Assembly: GCA_017648525.1 (NCBI GenBank)
Contig: JAGCIP010000232.1
Location: 1-9,956, forward strand
DNA from: Clostridia bacterium
GTDB taxonomy: Bacteria; Bacillota; Clostridia; Christensenellales; Borkfalkiaceae
Length of the DNA stretch: 9,956 nt
Direction of reading: 5' to 3'
Position 1 is the stretch's first letter. Every line of letters begins with the position of its first letter. This document shows positions 1 to 6,644 of the stretch, piece by piece. The notes under the pieces were generated by a model that had not been told where the DNA came from, made no database searches, and saw only the letters and a list, made by a program, of their open reading frames with translations. A program made the position numbers and the translations under genes.

Positions 1-244
1 AAAGCCTTAAAAACGGGTCGAAAACCTTGTTGATGTAAACCTCTAAAACGCAAATTAAAATATCTCGCTTATCTTGAAAATAGCCGTAAACTATGCCGGT
101 TGAAACACCTGCTCGCTTAGCGATTTCAGCAGTATTCGTGCCGTAATAACCAACTTCAGAAAAAAGTTGATAACCCGCCTCTATGATTTTGTTTTTCTTC
201 TCAATGGACCGCTCTTGTCTCGGTTGTCTTACTACGTTTTTCAT
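1..244 (-). CDS. TetR-family transcriptional regulator, N-terminal part (cut by window edge)
   Basis: The first 81 residues are visible, read leftward from the ATG at 244-242. After a basic leader (KNVVRQPRQERS) comes a typical TetR DNA-binding domain: helix 1 around IIEAGYQLFSEVGYYGTNT (residues 20-38), then the helix-turn-helix TAEIAKRAGVSTGIVYGYF (38-56), then the DKRDIL segment that begins helix 4. TetR proteins are usually dimeric repressors of about 190-220 residues that release DNA when a ligand binds the C-terminal domain. That domain lies outside the window, so the ligand cannot be inferred. The gene is divergent from feoA, and the 169-bp gap carries three dyads that could be its operators. 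The ATG sits 6 nt after a perfect -10 box, so no Shine-Dalgarno site is possible. The family call is firm; the regulatory target is inferred. Confidence 0.93.
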   Translation of the reverse strand, partial: MKNVVRQPRQERSIEKKNKIIEAGYQLFSEVGYYGTNTAEIAKRAGVSTGIVYGYFQDKRDILICVLEVYINKVFDPFLRL

Positions 245-250
245 ATCAAC

Positions 251-279
251 ATTATATAATAAAATACAAGCGCTGTCAA
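251..279 (-). promoter_or_regulatory. Perfect-consensus sigma-A promoter for the tetR-type gene
   Basis: Read on the minus strand, TTGACA (279-274) is separated by exactly 17 bp from TATAAT (256-251). Both hexamers match the housekeeping consensus at all 12 positions. The expected start point is the A of the ATG at 244, giving a leaderless mRNA. A promoter this strong for a regulator suggests it is normally held down, possibly by its own product. Confidence 0.85.
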
Positions 280-290
280 GGATTATGAAT

Positions 291-310
291 ATGAAAAAAA
301 TTTCACAAAT
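291..310. promoter_or_regulatory. Candidate operator copy 1 (ATGAAA-N4-TTTCACAAAT)
   Basis: Core dyad TGAAA (292-296), 4-nt spacer, TTTCA (301-305), followed by CA as in the other two copies. It lies 13 bp upstream of the tetR-type -35 box. It also overlaps a 7-3-7 inverted repeat, AAAATTT-CAC-AAATTTT (297-313). The same layout recurs exactly 30 bp downstream at copy 2. The likely binder is the divergent TetR protein; a CRP/FNR-type protein is an alternative, since the site also reads TGAAA-N6-TCACA. Confidence 0.55.
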
Positions 311-320
311 TTTAAAAAAC

Positions 321-340
321 CTGAAAAAAGTTTCACATTT
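321..340. promoter_or_regulatory. Candidate operator copy 2 (CTGAAA-N4-TTTCACATTT)
   Basis: Core dyad TGAAA (322-326), spacer AAAG, TTTCA (331-335). It shares all 16 fixed positions with copy 3 (CTGAAA and TTTCACATTT). It ends 3 bp before the feo -35 box at 344, so a bound protein would touch the polymerase site or sit where an activator would. Confidence 0.6.
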
Positions 341-343
341 TAG

Positions 344-372
344 TTGACAAAGTTGAATATAAATGATAATAT
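344..372 (+). promoter_or_regulatory. Promoter of the feoAB-copA operon
   Basis: A consensus -35 TTGACA (344-349) is followed after 17 bp by TAATAT (367-372), a moderate -10. Overlapping alternatives are GATAAT (365-370, 15-bp spacing) and TATAAA (370-375, 20-bp spacing). The start point would be near 379, giving a leader of about 35 nt. Candidate operators flank it on both sides. Confidence 0.7.
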
Positions 373-383
373 AAACACGAAAA

Positions 384-403
384 CTGAAACTTATTTCACA
401 TTT
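384..403. promoter_or_regulatory. Candidate operator copy 3 (CTGAAA-N4-TTTCACATTT)
   Basis: Core dyad TGAAA (385-389), spacer CTTA, TTTCA (394-398), 63 bp downstream of copy 2. It lies just after the predicted feo transcription start and runs up to the feoA Shine-Dalgarno site. Occupancy there would block promoter escape, which points to repression if it is a real site. Confidence 0.6.
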
Positions 404-413
404 GGAGCGTTAT

Positions 414-644
414 ATGATTAAAACTTTAGACAAATTCTCTATAGGCGAAAGCGGGGTTGTAATATCCGTTAGCGGAGAGAGAAAGATAAAAAGAAGACTA
501 TATGATATGGGAATAACCAACGGCGCGGAAATATATTTAAGAAAAAAAGCACCGCTTGGCGACCCGATTGAAGTAACGGTTAGAAGTTACGAATTGTCGC
601 TACGCAATAGCGAAGCGTCTTGTATTACTTTGGAGGTGACCTAA
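414..644 (+). CDS. feoA: Ferrous iron transport protein FeoA
   Basis: A 76-residue SH3-like protein. FeoA is a small cytoplasmic protein needed for full activity of the FeoB Fe(II) channel; its exact mechanism is unsettled. The family pattern is clear: an N-terminal strand pair ending in VVISVSG, the helix RRLYDMGI (27-34) with the conserved R..DMG core, then APLGDPIEVTVRSYELSLR (46-64), the typical PxGDPIxV...LSLR region. Length is normal for stand-alone FeoA. The start chosen is ATG 414, with SD GGAG at 404-407 and 6-nt spacing. An in-frame TTG at 402 would add four residues but would make the SD itself coding. It is first in the operon, and its stop lies 1 nt before feoB, so the pair is probably translationally coupled. 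Confidence 0.95.
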   Translation: MIKTLDKFSIGESGVVISVSGERKIKRRLYDMGITNGAEIYLRKKAPLGDPIEVTVRSYELSLRNSEASCITLEVT

Positions 645-645
645 T

Positions 646-2889
646 ATGCATAGATTTGCGTTAGCAGGAAATCCTAACAGCGGAAAGACCACACTCTTTA
701 ACGGTTTAACGGGTTCTACCGCACACGTTGGAAACTGGCCGGGCGTTACGGTTGATAAAAGGGAAGGGGTTTACAAGAAGTTTGACGAGCCTATTGCCAT
801 TGTCGACTTACCGGGTATTTATTCTTTGTCACCCTATACTCCTGAAGAAGTTATTGCAAGAAACTATATTTTAGATGAAAAACCTGATTGTGTTATTAAC
901 ATTATAGATGCAACTAATTTAGAGCGTAATTTATACTTAACCACACAACTTTTAGAAATAGACGTGCCTATGGTGCTTGCCTTAAATATGATGGACGCCG
1001 TTGAAAAGCGTGGTGATTATATTGATGAAAAGGCACTTGAAAATAGGTTAGGCATACCAGTAGTAAAAATTTCCGCATTAAAGGGCGAAGGGTTAGATAA
1101 ACTAATGGAGCGTGCGCACCAAGTTTGTTCTGTTATTCGTTATGGTAAAACTGTTATAGAAGACGTTGCGCTAAAACATTTAATAGGGGACATAAAGATT
1201 GCGCTCGAAGGTCAAGGCGTATCTAATCCTATGTTCCACGCAGTCAAACTTGCAGAGTTTGACGAGATTGAAGTGTTAATGCATAAAGACACCGTCAATA
1301 TGGTAGAAGCGTTCAAGAAATCTCATCAATACGACGGGTTTGGAGACGACTTTGAAGCGCTAATAGCAGACGCTAGATATAAGTACATAACCAAATATTT
1401 TTCACCGACCTTAAAAAGAAAAAATAAAGAAAAATTCGTGGTAACACCGTCTGATAAAGCGGATAAAGTTTTAACACATAAAATTTGGGGTATTCCTATA
1501 TTTTTAGTGATACTATTTACGATTTTTCACTTGACTTTTTCTGAAAATTTATTCTTTTTAGGCGGATTATTACCTGAAGGTTGGGTGTCCTTTGAAGGTA
1601 CTGCTTTCGAAGGTGTTTTTGGCGCAGGCGGTATAAATTCACCAGGTGTAATGCTAATGTCTTTAGTGGAGATACTGACAACGTTTATTTCCGATGGCGT
1701 TGCAACTTTGTTAGCGACTTCGCCAGAGTGGGTTTCTGGGCTTATTTGCGACGGCGTGCTTGGTGGTATATTTGCAATTTTAGGATTTTTACCGCAAATA
1801 CTCGTGCTTTTCTTATTCTTCTCTATTCTTGAAGATAGTGGCTATATGGCGAGAATTGCCTTTATATTAGATAGGGCGTTGCGTAAGTTTGGGCTTTCGG
1901 GCAGGGCTTTTCTACCTATGATAATGGGCTTTGGTTGTTCAGTTCCCGCAATGATAAACACTAGAACGCTTGCAGATGAAAAGGAAAAAATAGCAACCGT
2001 TAGGGTTATACCGTTTTTCAGTTGCGGTGCAAAATTACCTATTCTTACCGCCGTTTCAGGTGCAATAGTTGGCTATTTTGGCGTGGGGAACGTTGATTTT
2101 ATTACCTATGGTATGTATTTAATAGGTATGATAACTGCGCTCGTTGCGGTGGTTTTAATGAGAGAAACGACCTTGAAAGGCGACACGCCACCTTTTATTA
2201 TGGAATTACCCGCATATCATGCTCCACAACTTTGGAACTTGGTTATGTTGCTTTGGGATAAAGCAAAACATTTTATACATAAAGCGTTTACAATTATACT
2301 TGCATCAACCATTATAATTTGGGTAATAAGCCATTTTAGTTTTTCGTGGAATTACTTGTCTGACGACCTTATGCATCAAAGCATTTTAGGTGGTTTAGGG
2401 CAACTTATTCAACCTTTATTTACGCCTTTGGGATTTGGTTCTCAACTTAACGGAATGGGCTGGGTGTTTGCCGTTGCAGCAATAACGGGCTTGATTGCTA
2501 AAGAAAACGTTGTTTCAACTCTTGGAACGCTTGCTACTTGTTTGATAGGAACTATGATAGATATAGAATCGGACGGTGGTGTAGGTGCGGTAAGTATAAT
2601 GATAGCAAATACAGGAATAACTTTACCTGCATTGCTTGCGTTTATTGCTTTTAATATGACAACAATACCGTGTTTTGCAGCGGTTGCTGCGGCAAAGGGA
2701 GAAATGCCAAATAAAAAGAAATTCAACTGGACGATTGTGTTTTGGGTTATAACTTCGTATATTGTTGCATCTGCGCTTTACTTGATAGGTACGGCTTGGT
2801 GGACGGCGTTCTTATATTTGGCGGTTGCGATTGTTGCGATAACTATAATTAAATTCACAAATAAAAAAAGGGAAAAGATAGGCAAATAA
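646..2889 (+). CDS. feoB: Ferrous iron transport protein FeoB (GTP-binding Fe(II) permease)
   Basis: A 747-residue inner-membrane Fe(II) importer with a cytosolic G domain. The G domain shows G1 GNPNSGKTT (8-16), G2 around T35 in PGVTVDK, G3 DLPG (54-57), G4 NMMD (114-117) and G5 SALKG (143-147). A helical spacer of roughly residues 165-260 follows. The membrane half begins near 280 and holds the family motifs LEDSGYMAR (395-403), GFGCSVPA (428-435), PFFSCGAKLPI (456-466), ELPAYHAP (520-527), GLIAKENVVSTLG (615-627) and FNMTTIPCFAA (669-679). The conserved Cys431, Cys460 and Cys676 are in place. Length is typical and there is no frameshift. A strong SD GGAGGTGA (632-639) lies 6 nt before the ATG, inside the feoA end. 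In line with the family, GTP binding and hydrolysis should gate Fe(II) passage. Confidence 0.98.
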   Translation: MHRFALAGNPNSGKTTLFNGLTGSTAHVGNWPGVTVDKREGVYKKFDEPIAIVDLPGIYSLSPYTPEEVIARNYILDEKPDCVINIIDATNLERNLYLTTQLLEIDVPMVLALNMMDAVEKRGDYIDEKALENRLGIPVVKISALKGEGLDKLMERAHQVCSVIRYGKTVIEDVALKHLIGDIKIALEGQGVSNPMFHAVKLAEFDEIEVLMHKDTVNMVEAFKKSHQYDGFGDDFEALIADARYKYITKYFSPTLKRKNKEKFVVTPSDKADKVLTHKIWGIPIFLVILFTIFHLTFSENLFFLGGLLPEGWVSFEGTAFEGVFGAGGINSPGVMLMSLVEILTTFISDGVATLLATSPEWVSGLICDGVLGGIFAILGFLPQILVLFLFFSILEDSGYMARIAFILDRALRKFGLSGRAFLPMIMGFGCSVPAMINTRTLADEKEKIATVRVIPFFSCGAKLPILTAVSGAIVGYFGVGNVDFITYGMYLIGMITALVAVVLMRETTLKGDTPPFIMELPAYHAPQLWNLVMLLWDKAKHFIHKAFTIILASTIIIWVISHFSFSWNYLSDDLMHQSILGGLGQLIQPLFTPLGFGSQLNGMGWVFAVAAITGLIAKENVVSTLGTLATCLIGTMIDIESDGGVGAVSIMIANTGITLPALLAFIAFNMTTIPCFAAVAAAKGEMPNKKKFNWTIVFWVITSYIVASALYLIGTAWWTAFLYLAVAIVAITIIKFTNKKREKIGK

Positions 2890-2892
2890 TTT

Positions 2893-3063
2893 ATGCAACC
2901 GATAGAAATAATAGTAATAGTCGCATGTGTTTTAATAGTTGGCGGGGTTATATTTAAGGCAATTTACGATAAAAAGAAAGGTAAATCTTCATGTTGTTGT
3001 GATTGTTCAAAATGTACTAAATGCTATAAAAAAGACCAAAACGACGGCGGGGAAAACAATTAA
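2893..3063 (+). CDS. FeoB-associated Cys-rich membrane miniprotein
   Basis: A 56-residue ORF starting 3 nt after the feoB stop. One transmembrane segment (about residues 4-22, IEIIVIVACVLIVGGVIF) is followed by a basic stretch (KKKGK) and a cysteine knot, CCCDCSKCTKC, with six Cys between 34 and 44, then a polar tail. This matches the small FeoB-associated Cys-rich proteins found next to feoB in many Bacillota; their role is unproven but iron handling or FeoB partnership is assumed. By the positive-inside rule the Cys cluster should face the cytoplasm. No good SD precedes the ATG, so translation is probably coupled to feoB. The first half of the Cys-rich region is a plausible metal or Fe-S ligand set. 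Confidence 0.85.
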   Translation: MQPIEIIVIVACVLIVGGVIFKAIYDKKKGKSSCCCDCSKCTKCYKKDQNDGGENN

Positions 3064-3070
3064 ATTAAAT

Positions 3071-5491
3071 ATGATTAAAAAGTTTTCGGTACAAGGTATG
3101 AGTTGCTCGGCGTGTTCGGCGGGCATTGAAAGGAATTTATTAAAAGAAACGGGTATAAATTCAGTTAGCGTATCGCTAATTGAAAAAAGTATGACCGTCG
3201 ATTTTGACGAGCAAAAAACTAGCGTGGAAAAGATAATCGCAATAGTAGAAAAACTCGGTTATTCCGCAAGTTTGTACGGTGCAAAAAAACTTGATAAATA
3301 TAAAGACGCAAATGCAATGAAAAAGCGCTTTTTGTTTTCTTTATGCCTACTTTTGCCGTTAATGTATTTATGTATGGGGCATTTTATAAACTTGCCCTTA
3401 CCCAAAAAGGCGTTGAGTTTTACTTTTCAATGGCTTTTAGCAACTTTAATTTTGATACTCAATCGTAAATTTTTTATAAACGGCACGAAAGCCTTGTCGA
3501 GCCGTGCGCCTAATATGGACACGTTGGTTTCGCTCGGCTCGTTGTCCGCTTATGTTTATAGCGTAACGGTGACCGTGTTGCTTTATCTTAAAATTATTGA
3601 CCCTGCACATACTTTTTTTGAAGGCTCTGCAATGGTCGTTACCTTGGTAACTTTGGGGAAATGGTTAGAAGAACTATCAAAAATCAAAACGGGCGACGCT
3701 ATTGATTCTTTGAGCAACCTTTTACCAAAGACGGCAACGATTATGAAAAACGGAAAGCAAGTTACCGTTTTAACCACCGAGTTAAAAGTTGGGGACGTGG
3801 TAGTCTTAAAGGCAGGGGATTACGTTAGTGTTGACGGTGTGGTTATAGAAGGGCAAGCAAGTGTAGACAAGTCAGCCATAACGGGCGAGAGTATGCCAGA
3901 AGAAGTTAGCGTGGGCATGAGCGTAAGTTCAGGTAGCATATTAAAGGAAGGGTATTTATACCTTAAAGCCGAGTGCGTAGGCGAAAGCACTTTGTTTTCA
4001 AAAATAATAGAAATAGTAAGAACGGCAGGCGCAAGTAAAGCGCCCGTTCAACGCTTTGCGGACAAGGTTGCGGGCGTTTTTGTGCCGATTGTAACGGCCA
4101 TTTCGCTTATAACGTTTGTTGTCTGGCTAATTACAACAAGAGAGATTTTTACTGCGTTTAATTACGGAATTTCGGTTTTAGTAATTTCTTGTCCGTGTGC
4201 GTTAGGCTTGGCTACTCCTGTGGCGATAATGGCGGGAACTGGAAACGGTGCAAGTCAAGGCATTTTGTTTAAAAATGCAGAAACATTGCAAATTGCAAGA
4301 AAAATTGATCGCGTGTTATTAGATAAAACGGCAACCATCACTCAAGGAAAGGTGAGCGTTACAGATTATGAAAATTTTACGGGTGAATCAACCCAAACGC
4401 TATTTCCTTTAGTAAGCGCACTTGAAAGTAAGTCAAACCACCCTTTAGCAAAAAGCGTTATAAATTATTGCGGAGATACGGACAAAAAAGTTGAGTGCTA
4501 TGAGTATGTTTCGGGGAAAGGCGTTACGGGTGAAATAGACGGCGCTAAATATTTTCTCGGTAACAAAGATTTACTGCCAGACAATTTAAGAAAAGACGAT
4601 AATGAATATCTGCAAAAGTATTTTGGAAAAACACTTTTATTTTTTGCAGACGAATATCAAATAATTTCCTTGTTCGCATTAGCAGACTTAATTAAAGACG
4701 ATAGTGCAAGTGCTGTTGAAAGCCTTAAATCACACGGTATTAAAGTGGTTATGTTAACGGGGGATAATCAGTCGACGGCACAAAGTATTGCAAAGCAAGT
4801 CGGTATAGACGAGTTTGTGGCGGAAATATTGCCACAAGACAAGTATTCAATAGTTGAAAAATATAAAGAGAAAGGCTATTTTACCGCAATGGTTGGGGAC
4901 GGAATAAACGATAGCCCCGCACTCAAAAGCGCAGATATTGGCATTGCTATGGGAACGGGAACTGATATTGCTATGGATAGTTCTGACGTGGTTATTGCAA
5001 ACGGCTCTCTTACCGCAATAAAAAAGACCATTGACCTTAGTGCAAAAACCTATAAAATAATTAAGCAAAATTTGTTTTGGGCTTTCTTTTATAATATTAT
5101 AGGAATACCTGTGGCGGGTGGGGCATTAGCATTTTTAGGTATAAGTTTAACGCCCGCAATAGCGTCTATTATGATGTCTATAAGTTCTCTTTTTGTTGTA
5201 ACTAACGCTTTACGAATTTCTAAAAAAAGAGAAAAGAAATGCGCCGTTAAAAAAATAAAAACAACGCTTGAAATTTTTATTGATGGAATGCATTGCAATA
5301 ACTGTGTTAATAAGGTTGAAAAGGCTTTTTTAAATTTAAGTCAAACGGTTAGTGTTTCAGTTTCGTTATCACAAAAAAAAGCAACCCTATCGCTTTGCGA
5401 TAAAGTTGCGTTAGATAAAATTCAAAAACTTATTAGTGATTTAGGGTTTAAGGTGATTAGTGTGTTAGAACACGACGATAATAGTCATTGA
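3071..5491 (+). CDS. copA: Cu(I)-exporting P1B-type ATPase with N- and C-terminal HMA domains
   Basis: An 806-residue heavy-metal pump. The N-terminal HMA domain carries GMSCSAC (9-15). Actuator TGES is at 271-274, the transmembrane metal site CPC at 374-376, the phosphorylated Asp418 in DKTATIT, the ATP-binding HP motif SNHPLA at 455-460, TGDN at 563-566 and GDGINDSPAL at 609-618. YN (674-675) and MSISS (702-706) in the last helices complete the Cu(I) signature. A second HMA, GMHCNNC (739-745), forms the C terminus. Two features are odd: DKTATIT replaces the usual DKTGT, and the C-terminal HMA is absent from standard CopA. The ATG at 3071 is preferred because upstream in-frame codons run through the Cys-rich gene and precede no domain. 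It lies 7 nt after that gene, with only a weak, distant SD, and so belongs to the feo transcript. Export of Cu(I) is inferred from the motifs; Ag(I) is also possible. Confidence 0.93.
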   Translation: MIKKFSVQGMSCSACSAGIERNLLKETGINSVSVSLIEKSMTVDFDEQKTSVEKIIAIVEKLGYSASLYGAKKLDKYKDANAMKKRFLFSLCLLLPLMYLCMGHFINLPLPKKALSFTFQWLLATLILILNRKFFINGTKALSSRAPNMDTLVSLGSLSAYVYSVTVTVLLYLKIIDPAHTFFEGSAMVVTLVTLGKWLEELSKIKTGDAIDSLSNLLPKTATIMKNGKQVTVLTTELKVGDVVVLKAGDYVSVDGVVIEGQASVDKSAITGESMPEEVSVGMSVSSGSILKEGYLYLKAECVGESTLFSKIIEIVRTAGASKAPVQRFADKVAGVFVPIVTAISLITFVVWLITTREIFTAFNYGISVLVISCPCALGLATPVAIMAGTGNGASQGILFKNAETLQIARKIDRVLLDKTATITQGKVSVTDYENFTGESTQTLFPLVSALESKSNHPLAKSVINYCGDTDKKVECYEYVSGKGVTGEIDGAKYFLGNKDLLPDNLRKDDNEYLQKYFGKTLLFFADEYQIISLFALADLIKDDSASAVESLKSHGIKVVMLTGDNQSTAQSIAKQVGIDEFVAEILPQDKYSIVEKYKEKGYFTAMVGDGINDSPALKSADIGIAMGTGTDIAMDSSDVVIANGSLTAIKKTIDLSAKTYKIIKQNLFWAFFYNIIGIPVAGGALAFLGISLTPAIASIMMSISSLFVVTNALRISKKREKKCAVKKIKTTLEIFIDGMHCNNCVNKVEKAFLNLSQTVSVSVSLSQKKATLSLCDKVALDKIQKLISDLGFKVISVLEHDDNSH

Positions 5492-6643
5492 TTCGTTTTG
5501 CTTTGAGATTGCGGAAATTTTCCATTTATTTAGGTCGGCAACGCTCTTTGCGATAGACATGCCTAAACCGCTTCCGCCGGTTTCTCTAGAACGAGAAGAA
5601 TCGGCACGATAAAATCTTTCAAAAACTTTATTAGATTGTTGGTCAGGAACTTCGCTACCCGTATTAAATACGGTTAAAACGAAGTTCTTGTTTTTTTCCT
5701 TTTTAAGTTCTATTAAAATCTCACCGTTTCTATCAGAGTGTTTAACTGCGTTGTCTAATAAAATGTTAACAAGTTGGTTAACGCAAGCCTTGTTTCCGTT
5801 ATAAATAATATTAGGCTCTACGTTGATGAGTAATTTTTTGCCTTTTTCAAACGCTAAAACTTCAAAGGGGAGAGAGGCGTTAAAAATCTCGTCGGAAAGA
5901 TTAAATTTTTCCATTTTGAGTTTGGTAGTGCCTTCGTCCATCTTTGCAAGCGATAACATATCTTCTACTAAATTGCTCATACGAGCCGTTTGAGATTTTA
6001 TGTTGTTTATCCATTGATTATCACTATCTTGCTCTAAAACGTCGGTGTTAGCAGATATTATAGCAAGCGGAGTTTTTAACTCGTGGCTTGCGTTTGAGAT
6101 AAATCGTTTTTGATTGTAAAAAGAGTCTTTAATAGGACGAAAAATTCTAAAAGACAATAGATAAACGATTATAAAGAGAATTGCAAATGCGGTTAATAGT
6201 ATAATAAAAACACTTAGTAAAGCCGTTGAGTAAGAATCATAAATTTCAGAACAATCGTTAACTACTATAAAATAAGAGTTATCACTTTCATAGATTTTGT
6301 AGTAGAAAGTTCCCGTTTTACCTTTAACGTAATTGCTTTTTAATGCTACGTCTAAAATTCTTTGAGAATTTTCTTGGGAAAAGGTTTGTTCGTCAAGGCT
6401 AATAGTCGTGCGTACGTATCCGTTGCTAGACGGGTCAAAGGCAAATTTAACGATTAGAGAATTTCTCAAATCGGTTTTTCCTAAAAAATAATAATCGTAA
6501 TAGGTTTCGTCTAAAGTTCGCTCAATATTTTTGTCGTTTCCTATGCGAAAAATAATGGAAGTACCCAAAAAAAGTACGCCAAAGACAAAAAAAAGTATAG
6601 ACATAGTTAACGCAATAAAGCGTATTTGTGCTCTTTTAATCAT
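5465..6643 (-). CDS. Membrane sensor histidine kinase
   Basis: A 392-residue class I kinase. TM1 spans about residues 10-33, an extracytoplasmic sensor of about 105 residues follows (35-141), and TM2 spans about 142-165. The HisKA box SNASHELKTPLAII (183-196) gives phospho-acceptor His187. The ATPase domain has the N box LLDNAVKHS (295-303), the F box FERFYRADSS (341-350) and the G2 box GGSGLGMSIAK (356-366). The G1 box is degenerate, NTGSEVP (327-333) in place of DxGxG, a variant also seen in VanS-like kinases. The start is 1 nt after the response regulator stop, so the two are co-translated. The last 27 bp overlap the end of copA on the opposite strand. The sensor domain shows no recognisable ligand motif, so the signal is unknown; metal or envelope stress is only a guess from the neighbourhood. 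Confidence 0.95.
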   Translation of the reverse strand: MIKRAQIRFIALTMSILFFVFGVLFLGTSIIFRIGNDKNIERTLDETYYDYYFLGKTDLRNSLIVKFAFDPSSNGYVRTTISLDEQTFSQENSQRILDVALKSNYVKGKTGTFYYKIYESDNSYFIVVNDCSEIYDSYSTALLSVFIILLTAFAILFIIVYLLSFRIFRPIKDSFYNQKRFISNASHELKTPLAIISANTDVLEQDSDNQWINNIKSQTARMSNLVEDMLSLAKMDEGTTKLKMEKFNLSDEIFNASLPFEVLAFEKGKKLLINVEPNIIYNGNKACVNQLVNILLDNAVKHSDRNGEILIELKKEKNKNFVLTVFNTGSEVPDQQSNKVFERFYRADSSRSRETGGSGLGMSIAKSVADLNKWKISAISKQNESMTIIVVF

Positions 6644-6644
6644 A

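Noticed and set aside
359..377. Fur box at the feo promoter (TGATAAT at 364-370)
   Set aside because: Only one half matches; the second half of the 7-1-7 dyad is absent and a 19-bp alignment gives about half matches, as expected in AT-rich DNA.
2442..2726. 94-codon minus-strand open frame inside feoB
   Set aside because: It is antisense to conserved FeoB membrane motifs; no SD or promoter.
2939..3070. In-frame 44-codon upstream extension of copA from a TTG
   Set aside because: It overlaps the Cys-rich gene in another frame, has no SD and encodes no domain; the HMA domain begins right after ATG 3071.
5513..5523. GGAAATTTTCC palindrome as a terminator between copA and the kinase
   Set aside because: There is effectively no loop, the stem is weak, no U-run follows, and it lies inside the kinase coding sequence.
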